From Gemmatimonadota bacterium (GTDB taxonomy: Bacteria; Gemmatimonadota; Gemmatimonadetes; Gemmatimonadales; Gemmatimonadaceae), in contig JAIUOB010000005.1 in NCBI GenBank assembly GCA_020161135.1, positions 558,001 to 622,000 on the forward strand: DNA of 64,000 nt, read 5' to 3'. The translations under genes and the position numbers were made by a program. Below are positions 28,794 to 36,427 of the stretch, one piece after another. The first letter of the stretch is position 1. The number at the start of each line of letters is the position of its first letter. The notes beneath the pieces are model-generated. The model was not told the origin of the DNA and ran no database searches. It worked only from the letters and a program-made list of their open reading frames with translations.

Positions 28794-29589
28794 GCGACGA
28801 TTCGAAGGCGGTGTGGGCGTACGGGCGGTGCTGGCGGGAGTCGTGCTGGCCGCGAGCAGCCTCGGCAGCGCGTGCAGCTCCGGAAACAACGATCAGGCGG
28901 GTACCCGGGATTCCGCAGCGGGTGCCAAGGCGGGTGCCAACGCGGCGACCGGGACGGGAGCGGCTGCCCCGCAATCAACTGCGGGGGGAGTCGGTGCGGC
29001 AGACGCCGCCGCGCGCATTCCCCGCGTGGTCTTCCTGGGCACCAGCCTGACTGCCGGGCTGGGGCTCGACCCCGACCAGGCGTATCCGGCGGTCTTGCAG
29101 CGTGTCGCCGATTCGGCGGGTGTGGCGATGCGCATCGTGAATGCCGGTCTGAGTGGGGAGACGTCGGCCGGCGCGCTGCGTCGGGCCGGATGGGTGCTCG
29201 ACCAGCCGGCGGCGCTCGTGGTGCTCGAGGTCGGGGCGAACGACGGGTTGCGAGGGGTCGACCCGGACAGCACCCACGCCAACCTGCTGCGACTCATCGA
29301 CACGGTGCGCACCCATCGTCCCGAGGCGCGCATTGCGCTGGTGCAGATGGAGGCGCCCACGAACCTGGGGCGCGACTACACGACCCGATTCCACGCGGCG
29401 TTCGAGCGGGCGGCACGGGAGAAGGGGGTGCCGCTGTGGCCCTTCCTGCTGGAGGGGGTGGCCGGGGTGGCGTCGCTCAATCAGGGCGACGGGATCCACC
29501 CCAACCGCGAGGGGGCCGTGCGGGTGGCGGGGACGCTCTGGCCGGCGCTGTCGCGGACCCTCGCGGAGCCGGCCACCGGAAGCCGATAG
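28792..29589 (+). CDS. tesA: TesA-like GDSL/SGNH esterase, lipoprotein
   Basis: 265 aa. The N-terminus has a signal peptide ending in the lipobox LGSAC near residue 24, followed by a Gly/Ala/Thr linker. SGNH blocks: block I VVFLGTSLTAG with nucleophile Ser (GDSL reads GTSL), block II Gly in NAGLSGETSAG, block III GANDG, block V DGIHPNREG with the Asp/His. It is a periplasmic or outer-membrane-facing thioesterase/lysophospholipase type enzyme. A TTG start at 28768 is possible; the ATG is preferred because it leads directly into the signal peptide. Confidence 0.88.
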   Translation: MRRFEGGVGVRAVLAGVVLAASSLGSACSSGNNDQAGTRDSAAGAKAGANAATGTGAAAPQSTAGGVGAADAAARIPRVVFLGTSLTAGLGLDPDQAYPAVLQRVADSAGVAMRIVNAGLSGETSAGALRRAGWVLDQPAALVVLEVGANDGLRGVDPDSTHANLLRLIDTVRTHRPEARIALVQMEAPTNLGRDYTTRFHAAFERAAREKGVPLWPFLLEGVAGVASLNQGDGIHPNREGAVRVAGTLWPALSRTLAEPATGSR

Positions 29590-29722
29590 TCGCCGAACGG
29601 ACGGGGTACCGGCAGGGGCTCCACGCGTCTATGTTCCGAGGCTGTCCCGGCTTGCGCGCCCTGCGGGCGCGGCAGCGGTCGAGCGCCGGGGTTCTCGGCA
29701 ACCAACACACGGTCCAGTCGTC

Positions 29723-30289
29723 ATGGCCTTCTCTGCTACCCAGATCCGTCGCGGCATGGTGCTCGTCTTCGAGGGCGATCCGTGCCGAGTCATCGAGTTC
29801 CGGCACCATACGCCGGGCAACCTGCGTGCGATGGTGCAGGCGAAGCTGAAGAACCTGCGCACCGGGTCGAGCTTCGAGCATCGTTTCCGCGCGGCCGACA
29901 CGATCGTGAAGGCGGACATGGAGACGCACGAGCTCGAGTTCATGTACCAGGGTGGTGATTCGTACCACTTCATGAACGTCGAGAACTACGACCAGTTGGA
30001 GATGGACGAGGAAGCGCTGGGTGATTCGGCGCCGTGGATGCAGTCGGGGATGAAGATCCTTGCCGAGTATTACAACGGCCGTCCGATCGGTATCCAGCTG
30101 CCCAACTCGCTCGTCTTCGAGATCGTGGAGACGGCGCCGGTGGTGCGCGGTGCCACGAAGACGGCGTCGTCGAAGCCGGCGAAGCTCGAGAACGGCGTGA
30201 CGGTGAACGTGCCGGAGTTCATCGAGCAGGGGACGCGGGTGCGCGTGAACCCGAGCACCGGCGAGTATCTCGATCGCGCGAAGGACTGA
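29723..30289 (+). CDS. efp: translation elongation factor P (non-lysine tip)
   Basis: 188 aa, full-length EF-P with three OB-like domains; it rescues ribosomes stalled at polyproline. Segments: MAFSATQIRRGMVLVFEGDP, VQAKLKNLRTGSSFEHRF, and the C-terminal signature VNVPEFIEQGTRVRVNPSTG. The domain I tip, where most bacteria have PGKGQA with the modified Lys34, reads PGNLRA here: Asn33, Leu34, Arg35. Lysine beta-lysylation or hypusination is therefore impossible at that position. From memory, similar tips occur in some Acidobacteria. A hairpin follows the stop. Confidence 0.96.
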   Translation: MAFSATQIRRGMVLVFEGDPCRVIEFRHHTPGNLRAMVQAKLKNLRTGSSFEHRFRAADTIVKADMETHELEFMYQGGDSYHFMNVENYDQLEMDEEALGDSAPWMQSGMKILAEYYNGRPIGIQLPNSLVFEIVETAPVVRGATKTASSKPAKLENGVTVNVPEFIEQGTRVRVNPSTGEYLDRAKD

Positions 30290-30301
30290 ACGAACGCGGA
30301 A

Positions 30302-30320
30302 AAGCGGGCTCAGCCCGCTT
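30302..30320 (+). terminator. hairpin after efp
   Basis: An 8-bp stem AAGCGGGC / GCCCGCTT with a TCA loop lies 12 bp after the efp stop. There is no U-tract, so termination may be weak. Confidence 0.5.
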
Positions 30321-30347
30321 GAATTCGCGGGGGGGACCGGTTACCGT
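30319..30347 (+). promoter_or_regulatory. promoter of the tRNA cluster
   Basis: TTGAAT (30319-30324) and TACCGT (30342-30347) are spaced 17 bp and end 13 bp before tRNA-His. Confidence 0.45.
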
Positions 30348-30360
30348 TTGCGTCTCCCTT

Positions 30361-30435
30361 GGTGGCCGTAGCTCAATCGGTTAGAGCACCGGATTGTGGT
30401 TCCGGGGGTTGCGGGTTCGATTCCCGTCGGTCACC
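30361..30435 (+). tRNA. tRNA-His (GTG)
   Basis: Acceptor GTGGCCG pairs with CGGTCAC; the extra G at 30361 is the G-1 typical of tRNA-His, facing C73 at 30435. The anticodon loop TTGTGGT carries GTG. CCA is not encoded. Confidence 0.95.
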
Positions 30436-30471
30436 CTGAGACGCGGGTGGGAGTCACCTGATCCCGTCCGG

Positions 30472-30544
30472 AGGTCCGTAGCTCAATTGGTAGAGCACCG
30501 GTCTCCAAAACCGGCGGTTGGGGGTTCGATTCCCTCCGGGCCTG
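30472..30544 (+). tRNA. tRNA-Trp (CCA)
   Basis: Acceptor AGGTCCG pairs with CGGGCCT; anticodon stem CCGGT/ACCGG holds the loop CTCCAAA with CCA. Confidence 0.95.
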
Positions 30545-30553
30545 TTGGATCTT

Positions 30554-30626
30554 GGCGGTATCGTCTAGGGGACTAGGACACAGCCCTCTCAAGGCTGGAA
30601 CACGGGTTCGAATCCCGTTACCGCTA
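30554..30626 (+). tRNA. tRNA-Glu (CTC)
   Basis: Acceptor GGCGGTA pairs with TACCGCT (G-U at position 1-72). The D-arm TCGTCTAG is typical of Glu; anticodon stem CAGCC/GGCTG closes the loop CTCTCAA with CTC. Confidence 0.93.
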
Positions 30627-30664
30627 TGCAGTACGCTGGATGCAGTCGCAGGGCCAACGGAATC

Positions 30665-30736
30665 GGCTCCATCGTCTATCGGTTAGGACGCGACCCTTTC
30701 AAGGTCGAGAGACGGGTTCGATTCCCGTTGGAGCTA
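30665..30736 (+). tRNA. tRNA-Glu (TTC)
   Basis: Acceptor GGCTCCA pairs with TGGAGCT; anticodon stem CGACC/GGTCG closes the loop CTTTCAA with TTC. It shares the TCGTCTA D-arm and the G-U first pair with the preceding Glu isoacceptor. Confidence 0.93.
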
Positions 30737-30845
30737 TCCGTGAGCAGGGGCGCTCACGATGGCCGACGCAGGATGTCGGTGCAGGTGTAGTACGAGGTTC
30801 GACTCATGGTGTGCAGTGCTCACGCGCTGGCCATGCGGTTGGACT

Positions 30846-30920
30846 GGGGGCGTAGCTCAGTTTGGTTAGAGCACTCGACTGTCACTCGAGAGGTCGCGGG
30901 TTCGAGCCCCGTCGCTCCCG
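30846..30920 (+). tRNA. tRNA-Asp (GTC)
   Basis: Acceptor GGGGGCG pairs with CGCTCCC (one G-U); anticodon stem CTCGA/TCGAG holds CTGTCAC with GTC. Confidence 0.95.
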
Positions 30921-30971
30921 CTGTTCCGTGGTTCCGCTGTGTGGTGCTCCTTCGGGGGCGCAGCGCAGTGC

Positions 30972-31053
30972 GCTCTGGTGGTGAAATTGGTAGACACGCC
31001 GTCTTGAGGGGGCGGTGCCGCAAGGCGTCGCGGTTCGAGTCCGCGCCAGAGCA
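30972..31053 (+). tRNA. tRNA-Leu (GAG)
   Basis: 82-nt class II tRNA. Acceptor GCTCTGG pairs with CCAGAGC; anticodon stem CCGTC/GGCGG holds TTGAGGG with GAG; a long variable arm follows (TGCCGCAAGGCG). Confidence 0.94.
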
Positions 31054-31078
31054 TCTGCTGGTTCCTCTCGCTGGTTGT

Positions 31079-31150
31079 GCCACAGTAGCTCAGTGGTAGA
31101 GCACCCGATTCGTAATCGGGCGGTCGTCGGTTCAATCCCGACCTGTGGCT
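31079..31150 (+). tRNA. tRNA-Thr (CGT)
   Basis: Acceptor GCCACAG pairs with CTGTGGC; anticodon stem CCCGA/TCGGG holds TTCGTAA with CGT. Confidence 0.95.
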
Positions 31151-31153
31151 CTC

Positions 31154-31187
31154 GCGCCCCGGCCTCGTGCCGGGGCGCTTTTTTTTT
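31154..31187 (+). terminator. strong intrinsic terminator of the tRNA cluster
   Basis: A perfect 10-bp stem GCGCCCCGGC / GCCGGGGCGC with loop CTCGT is followed by nine T residues. Confidence 0.95.
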
Positions 31188-31271
31188 GCGCGCGATATTG
31201 GCACGACATTGGCACGCCGAATGCTTCGCGCGCCCATCCCCACCGCGCGCGACGGCGTGCACATTCTGCGC

Positions 31272-32567
31272 ATGCACGCGCCTGCCATCGACGTCACACG
31301 TGACGAGCCCTCCGCACGCACACGCCGCATCGTGCTCGCGATGCTGGTGCTTGCCTACACGTTCAACTTCCTCGACCGGCAGATCCTTGGCATCCTCAAG
31401 GAGCCGATCAAGGCCGAGTTGCAGCTCACCGACACGCAGCTCGGCCTCATGGGCGGTCTCGCGTTCGCGCTGCTCTACTCGACCCTGTCGGTGCCCATCG
31501 CCTGGCTCGCCGATCGGGTGAGTCGCGTGGGCATCATGGCGTGGTCGCTCGCGCTGTTCAGCGGGTTCACCATGCTGTGCGGCATGGCCACCGGATACTG
31601 GAGCCTGTTCCTGCCGCGCGTGGGCGTCGGCATCGGCGAAGCCGGCGGTGCGGCACCGGCATACTCGCTGCTCGCCGACTACTTCCCCAAGACGCACCGC
31701 GCGCGCGCGCTCGCGACCTTCTCCCTGGGCATTCCGATCGGCAGCGGACTGGGGCTGCTGTTCGGCGGACTCATCGCCGCCTACGTGAGCTGGCGGTGGT
31801 CGTTCCTCGCGGTGGGCGGGGCCGGACTTGTCCTCGCGCCGTTGCTGCGTCGGGTCGTGCGCGACCCGGTGCGTGGGGGCATGGATGGCGTGACCGCCGA
31901 TGCCGCGCGTGCCCCGTCGCCGCGCTTCCTCGACGTGGTGCGCACGCTGCTCCCCAAGCCCGGCTTCTGGCTCCTCGCGCTGGGCGCTGCGAGTTCGTCC
32001 ATCTGCGGCTATGGTGTGGCGTTCTGGCTGCCGTCGTTCTTCATGCGCAGCCTGGGCCTCTCGCTCGCGCAGACGTCGTTGTACTACGGCACCATCACGC
32101 TCATCGGCGGGTCGTTGGGCATGTGGTTCGGCGGTGCGCTGGCCGACCGGTACGCGGCGCGCAGCCGTCGCGCGTACGCGCTGGTGCCGGCCGTGGCGTT
32201 CCTCATCGGCCTGCCGTGCTTCTTCACCGCCATGAACGTGCAGTCGCTGGCGCTGGCGTACGTGCTGTTCCTCATCCCCACAGGGCTCAACCTCGCCTGG
32301 CTGGGGCCCGTGCTCACGGCGGTGCAGCACCTGGTGCCCGTGCGCATGCGCAGCACCGCCTCGGCGCTCTTCCTGCTGGTCAACAACCTGCTCGGCATCG
32401 CCGTGGGGCTCTGGATCTTCGGATTCCTGTCCGACAAGCTGGCGCCCACCTACGGTGCCGAGTCCATGCGCTACGCGATCTACTGCGGGCTGGGGTTCTA
32501 CGTGGTGGCCTCGACACTGCTGTGGCTGGCGTCACGGCGCCTTCCGCGCGACTGGGTGGAGGCGTAG
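31272..32567 (+). CDS. MFS transporter (spinster-like)
   Basis: 431 aa with about 12 membrane helices. The first-loop signature RQILGILKEPIKAELQLTDT and AWLADRVSRVGI, then GIGEAGGAAPAYSLLADYFP, are typical of the spinster-like MFS group. The ATG at 31272 was chosen: it begins just before the charged N-terminus, and a -10-like CACATT lies 6 nt upstream. ATG 31221 is an alternative; the earliest in-frame start lies inside the terminator and is excluded. Substrate unknown (lipid or organic anion are typical of relatives). Confidence 0.88.
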   Translation: MHAPAIDVTRDEPSARTRRIVLAMLVLAYTFNFLDRQILGILKEPIKAELQLTDTQLGLMGGLAFALLYSTLSVPIAWLADRVSRVGIMAWSLALFSGFTMLCGMATGYWSLFLPRVGVGIGEAGGAAPAYSLLADYFPKTHRARALATFSLGIPIGSGLGLLFGGLIAAYVSWRWSFLAVGGAGLVLAPLLRRVVRDPVRGGMDGVTADAARAPSPRFLDVVRTLLPKPGFWLLALGAASSSICGYGVAFWLPSFFMRSLGLSLAQTSLYYGTITLIGGSLGMWFGGALADRYAARSRRAYALVPAVAFLIGLPCFFTAMNVQSLALAYVLFLIPTGLNLAWLGPVLTAVQHLVPVRMRSTASALFLLVNNLLGIAVGLWIFGFLSDKLAPTYGAESMRYAIYCGLGFYVVASTLLWLASRRLPRDWVEA

Positions 32568-32635
32568 CGGGCCGGCTGGGCGGGTTGCTCGGCGCCTTGT
32601 AGGGGGCGCGGCGCGGTGCTACCTTCACGGTCCCT

Positions 32636-32710
<75 letters not shown>

Positions 32711-32747
32711 CTCAGTAAGTCGTTACAAGATTTGGAGTTGAGAACGT

Positions 32748-32771
32748 CGGCGCTCCCGAATGGGGGCGCCG
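32748..32771 (+). terminator. hairpin just inside attL
   Basis: A 10-bp stem (CGGCGCTCCC / GGGGGCGCCG, one T-G pair) with a GAAT loop lies 40 bp after tRNA-Gly. It probably replaces the host terminator that insertion moved to the far side of the element. Confidence 0.55.
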
Positions 32772-32822
32772 TTCGTGCACCGGGTGCACGAGCAGTGCAC
32801 GAAACGCCGCGCCGGAGGTCGA

Positions 32823-33380
32823 ATGATGGACATTCCAGAGGTACCGAAGTGGCTCGACGGGTGGACCACTGTCCTCGGCGGTGCGGCCGCCCTCGTGCTC
32901 GGCCTTCGCTCGGAGGCGCGCGCATTTCGCGAGCGGTCGCGACTCTCGGTTACGCCAGTGGTCGGATTCACCGACCCCGCAGCCGGATGGGGACCTGTGT
33001 TTCTCGGTCTCGACGTCACGAACCACGGGAGCGCGGCTGTCAGCATCGAGGAGATCGGCTTTCAGATGCGCTCGTCGCAGAGTAGGCTCGTCGTTCCTAT
33101 CCCCGTCGTGAGTGGGCGCGCCGTCCGCCTTCCGTTGCGGTTGGAGGCCCACTCATCCGAAAAGCTTTGGGCCGACCCGTCTTCTCTACGCGATCTGCAC
33201 GACATCAGGTGTGGCTTCGTGCGCACGGCGACCGGAAAGCTCTACACCGGTCGATCGAAGGCGCTCAAGAAAGTCGTTCGTGCGGGTCGGCTCCCTCCCC
33301 CTCAACTGCGCGTCGTTGGCAACGGGATGCTCAGCCACTCGACGCTCGACTGGTGGACGCCTCACGAATCAAGTGAATGA
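32823..33380 (+). CDS. accessory membrane-associated hypothetical protein
   Basis: 185 aa. A short hydrophobic segment near residues 12-30 (WTTVLGGAAALVLGLRS) is followed by a beta-rich domain (LSVTPVVGFTDPAAGWGPVF, LGLDVTNHGSAAVSIEEIGF) of the kind seen in small membrane-tethered cargo proteins. ATG 32823 and ATG 32826 are both possible starts. It lies between attL and the integrase, the usual cargo position, and is followed 99 bp later by a HEPN-like gene. No family recognised. Confidence 0.65.
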   Translation: MMDIPEVPKWLDGWTTVLGGAAALVLGLRSEARAFRERSRLSVTPVVGFTDPAAGWGPVFLGLDVTNHGSAAVSIEEIGFQMRSSQSRLVVPIPVVSGRAVRLPLRLEAHSSEKLWADPSSLRDLHDIRCGFVRTATGKLYTGRSKALKKVVRAGRLPPPQLRVVGNGMLSHSTLDWWTPHESSE

Positions 33381-33479
33381 GCGCCCGTCGAGGAAACAAT
33401 CGCCGGTGGGCCGTCCTCGCCGGAAGAACGTTCCGTTCAAGGCCTCTCTCGTGGTCATCCCACGTGCTGCGAGCTCAGA

Positions 33480-34118
33480 ATGTCCAACAAGCCGCGTAAC
33501 AAGCGAACTACTCCGATACACGACCGCGACATCGAGATCAGTGTTCTCGGTGAAGGCGCAACAGGCACGAGGCGCAAAGTTGCCCATAGTGCGCTGTACG
33601 GGAAGCGCTCCCTCTCAAAGCGTGCAGGAGAGGAGCACTATAGGCTGCGCGAGCGAGTGCAGAAGGAATCGGATCGAGTCGCGGTGTTGCTGTTCAACAG
33701 CTTTCTGGAGGAGTACACGCGACAGGTTCTGGTCGAAGCTTTTCGGCCTGGAGAGCCCGCCGACGACTTGCTCTCGCCGCTTGGTGCCCTAGGCGCATTT
33801 GTCGCGCGCGTGAGGCTGCTGGAGGCCCTCGGTCTCGTCACGGCGAGCGAGTCAGCCTTGATGCGGTTGCTTGCGAAGATCAGGAACGACTTCGCTCATA
33901 CGTGGACGCTTGAGTCCCTGTCCGAAGTGTCGATCAAGGGGTTCAACGGCGGTCGCGACGCATACCTCGACCTTGTGGATCAAGCAACTGTTGCGCTCGG
34001 TCGTGCGTCATTTCGCGTCCGCCGTGCCGCCGACCCGGCGGACGGACCCGTTGCCATCCCTCCGGAGGACTTCGAACCGTTTGCGCCACTCAGGAAGCCG
34101 TCTCAAGAGCGAACGTGA
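33480..34118 (+). CDS. MltR/HEPN-like protein, possible defence or toxin cargo
   Basis: 212 aa, helical. The region RVAVLLFNSFLEEYTRQVLV, then PLGALGAFVARVRLLEALGL, then LAKIRNDFAHTWTLESL follows the plan of MltR-type proteins. RNDFAH (Arg135 to His140) fits the R-x4-6-H motif of HEPN-fold ribonucleases. The gene is less GC-rich than its surroundings and ends 16 bp into the 3' end of the convergent integrase gene. A regulatory role like MltR remains an alternative to an RNase or toxin role. Confidence 0.6.
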   Translation: MSNKPRNKRTTPIHDRDIEISVLGEGATGTRRKVAHSALYGKRSLSKRAGEEHYRLRERVQKESDRVAVLLFNSFLEEYTRQVLVEAFRPGEPADDLLSPLGALGAFVARVRLLEALGLVTASESALMRLLAKIRNDFAHTWTLESLSEVSIKGFNGGRDAYLDLVDQATVALGRASFRVRRAADPADGPVAIPPEDFEPFAPLRKPSQERT

Positions 34119-35470
34119 GCCTGATGTCGAGCTGCTACCGGCTCTGCTCCGAGCGCCCGCTCGAGCTCTGCGACCGCCTGCTGCTGCATGTCCGGGGTGA
34201 CGTGCGAGTACACATCGAGCGTGGTGGCCGTGCGTGCGTGGCCGAGCCGATCGGCGACGATCTTCGGATGCACGCCGCGACGGAGTAGCATGGTCGCCTG
34301 AGTGTGCCGGAGCTCGTACAGCGAGACCGACGGAAACTCGGCATCGCGCATCGCCGCGGCATCGGCCACACCCTGCGCCTTGAGGGCGTCGCGGTACTTC
34401 TCCGAACGCGACTGCGGCGGTAGCGCGGGACGCGCGCGGCCGAGCAGGTAGTACGCGGCGCGGATCAGCAACGGCTTGAAGTGCCGGCGCGCGATCGCCG
34501 GCAGGCAGACGGGATGCCCGGGCTTCTCCACCGCGCAGAAGAGCAGCCCATGGTCGCGGTACTCGCTGCCGGCGCGCAGGCGTTCCTCAGCCTGCCGCGC
34601 GCGATGCGCGCGCAACGCGAGGGCGAGCGGTTCCGGGAACGGCACGCGGCGCGCGGTCTCGGTCTTCGTGTCCCGCAGCTCCCAGGCGCCCCGGGTGCGC
34701 ACGAGTGCGCGCCGCACCGTCAGCACGCGCCCCTCGAGGTCGACATCGGCCCATGTCAGCCCGGTCGCCTCGCCCGGCCGCAGGCCCGTCCAGAGCATGA
34801 GCGCGAAGAGGACCCCGTACCGATCCGCGCCCGGCTCGAGGGCGACGGCGAGGAACGCCTGCGCCTGCAGCTCGCTCAGGGTGCGGTGATCGCGGGCGCG
34901 CTTCCCATCGACGGCCACCAACTTCGACCGCTTCCCTCGGCGCGCATCGTAGAGCGGATTCTGCCGCAGCAGGCCGAGGTCGACGGCGTGATTCAGGCGC
35001 GCAGACAGGACCCGGTAGACCCGGGAGACTGTCGCGCGCGCGAGTCCCCCATGGGCATCGTCGCCCGTGGCCAGCATCCGAAAGACGCGGGCGAGCTGCT
35101 CAGTCGTGAGCTTCGGGAGGGGCGTCTCGGCCACGGCGGGCGCGCGCCGAATGACGTAGCGCTCCATCAGGTCGAGGTCGACCGCGCACACGCGATCCGA
35201 CAGCAGGCGCCCACGGGCGCCGCGCCGATCGTCGGCGTAGAACTGCCGGAGGTACGCCGCGAGTGTCGGCCCGCCGGACAGCCGGCGCGTTCGCTCGCCC
35301 TGGTCCTGCGCGTGCTGCTCGGCGGTGAGCCACTTCTGCGCCGCCTTGCGGTCGGGGAAGGTGCGTTGCGTCTGAATGCGCTTCCCGGTGATCGGGTCGA
35401 GACCCGCCGAGTAGCGGGCCGACCACTGGCCGTCCGGGCGCTGCCGGAGACTACCGCGAGGGCGAGGCAT
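34103..35470 (-). CDS. int: tyrosine-type site-specific integrase
   Basis: 455 aa. An AP2-like arm-binding N-terminus (GQWSARYSAGLDPITGKRIQ, then RTFPDRKAAQKWL), a SAM-like core-binding domain, and a catalytic domain. Catalytic residues visible: Arg231 (TGLRPGEATGL), a Lys in the beta-hairpin (DTKTETARRVP), YELRHTQAT in place of HxLRH (first His is Tyr, a common variant), LGHARTATTLDVYSHV with His and nucleophile Tyr421. It integrates and, with the excisionase, excises this element at tRNA-Gly. Confidence 0.95.
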   Translation of the reverse strand: MPRPRGSLRQRPDGQWSARYSAGLDPITGKRIQTQRTFPDRKAAQKWLTAEQHAQDQGERTRRLSGGPTLAAYLRQFYADDRRGARGRLLSDRVCAVDLDLMERYVIRRAPAVAETPLPKLTTEQLARVFRMLATGDDAHGGLARATVSRVYRVLSARLNHAVDLGLLRQNPLYDARRGKRSKLVAVDGKRARDHRTLSELQAQAFLAVALEPGADRYGVLFALMLWTGLRPGEATGLTWADVDLEGRVLTVRRALVRTRGAWELRDTKTETARRVPFPEPLALALRAHRARQAEERLRAGSEYRDHGLLFCAVEKPGHPVCLPAIARRHFKPLLIRAAYYLLGRARPALPPQSRSEKYRDALKAQGVADAAAMRDAEFPSVSLYELRHTQATMLLRRGVHPKIVADRLGHARTATTLDVYSHVTPDMQQQAVAELERALGAEPVAARHQAHVRS

Positions 35471-36101
35471 GAGGCGTGCTGGCGGTGAGGGATGCCGCGG
35501 CGCGTCGGGCTGTGGCGCGCGTGTTGGCGTGGACTGCGGGGGCGGTATACGTTTGGCGAATGACGCCGCTCTCTCTCCGACTGCGCGAAGCGCGCGAGGA
35601 TGCCGGGCTCACGCAGGTCGAGCTCGCCGAGGCCGCGGGCGTGTCGCAACGCGCCATCTCCGAATTGGAGTCGGGCAAGACGCGCCGGGTCGACTTGGAC
35701 GTGCTCGAGCTGCTCGCGCGCGCCGTGCGCGTCGCGCCCGGTGACTTGCTCGTGGTGTCGCGGCGCCGCTGAGCGTTCACCAGCTGCGGCCGCGGGTAGT
35801 CGGTGACGCGCGCAGCTACCTCGGCGAATTGCTGCGCCGCGATCGCGTCGATGGGGCGGATGCTGCCGCCGGGACCCAACATCGCACGGAGCGCCGGCAC
35901 CACGTCTTCGAGCGAGACCGCGACGGGGCCAGGCATTGCGCGCCCCATCGTGTCATGCCGCAGCAACGCCGGGGTGCCGTCGAAGTAGTCCAGCCAGAGG
36001 CCGATGTACTCGCCCTGCTTGAACGGCAGGCGCCATATCGTCGGCGCCGTCACCCAGAAGTAGATGCCGCCGGGCCTCTCGCGCGTCGCGTCGGTGTTCA
36101 T
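35451..36101 (-). CDS. hypothetical protein, C-terminal half antisense to the XRE gene
   Basis: 216 aa from ATG 36101. Residues 1-105 look like real protein (GIYFWVTAPTIWRLPFKQGE, YIGLWLDYFDGTPALLRHD, then SLEDVVPALRAMLGPGG). Residues ~110-216 are Arg/Ser/Ala-rich and exactly opposite the XRE gene and the integrase start, so they may be a non-functional read-through caused by loss of an earlier stop. It starts overlapping the preceding gene (ATGA). Function unknown. Confidence 0.5.
   Translation of the reverse strand: MNTDATRERPGGIYFWVTAPTIWRLPFKQGEYIGLWLDYFDGTPALLRHDTMGRAMPGPVAVSLEDVVPALRAMLGPGGSIRPIDAIAAQQFAEVAARVTDYPRPQLVNAQRRRDTTSKSPGATRTARASSSSTSKSTRRVLPDSNSEMARCDTPAASASSTCVSPASSRASRSRRESGVIRQTYTAPAVHANTRATARRAAASLTASTPHASPSR
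35524..35551 (+). promoter_or_regulatory. promoter of the XRE regulator gene
   Basis: TTGGCG (35524-35529) and TATACG (35546-35551) are 16 bp apart; the -10 ends 8 nt before the ATG at 35560. The -10 overlaps a GTATACG motif that also occurs at 36359-36365. Confidence 0.5.
35560..35772 (+). CDS. small XRE-family HTH regulator
   Basis: 70 aa, a single Cro/cI-type helix-turn-helix: LRLREAREDAGLTQVELAEA, then AGVSQRAISELESGKTRRVD, then LELLARAVRVAPGDLL. ATG 35560 starts just before the domain. It lies divergent from the integrase gene, and a leftward frame runs across it on the other strand. Probably controls integrase and/or the early operon. Confidence 0.85.
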   Translation: MTPLSLRLREAREDAGLTQVELAEAAGVSQRAISELESGKTRRVDLDVLELLARAVRVAPGDLLVVSRRR

Positions 36102-36310
36102 GCCTCGCCGCTCCGGTCGGGCGCACCAGCGCGCAACTCACGCACCGCGCGGGCGTAGCGCCCCCGCAGGTACGCCAGCGCCGCGCGACGTTCCTCCGTC
36201 AGCAGGTCAGCTGACTCGGTGTGCACATCGTCAGCACCATCGCGCATCACGGTGACGTCCTGCGGCTGAGGGTCACGGGGGTCGGGTGCAGCGGCAGCAA
36301 CGGCGATCAT
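36098..36310 (-). CDS. small hypothetical protein of the element
   Basis: 70 aa from ATG 36310 (GTG 36319 also possible). Acidic middle and a helical C-terminus (LTEERRAALAYLRGRYARAV). The stop overlaps the next ATG. It lies downstream of a set of GTATACG-type palindromes. Not recognised. Confidence 0.5.
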   Translation of the reverse strand: MIAVAAAAPDPRDPQPQDVTVMRDGADDVHTESADLLTEERRAALAYLRGRYARAVRELRAGAPDRSGEA

Positions 36311-36334
36311 CGGGGACACTCCGCAGAGGGAAGA

Positions 36335-36365
36335 TATACGGCGAGCGTATAGGTGAACGTATACG
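36335..36365. promoter_or_regulatory. cluster of CGTATA palindromes, putative operator
   Basis: TATACG (36335-36340) and CGTATA (36346-36351) form an inverted repeat with a 5-bp spacer, and CGTATACG at 36358-36365 is itself a perfect palindrome. The same GTATACG core overlaps the -10 of the XRE gene at 35545-35551, so one regulator may bind both. Confidence 0.5.
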
Positions 36366-36427
36366 CGCAGCGGATAGTGTCAAGGGACGGGCGATGCGCA
36401 GCCGGTGAGGCTGGCGACCGTGGCGCG

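Noticed and set aside
29723..30289. EF-P as the substrate of the DHS-like enzyme
   Set aside because: The EF-P tip has no lysine to receive an aminobutyl group.
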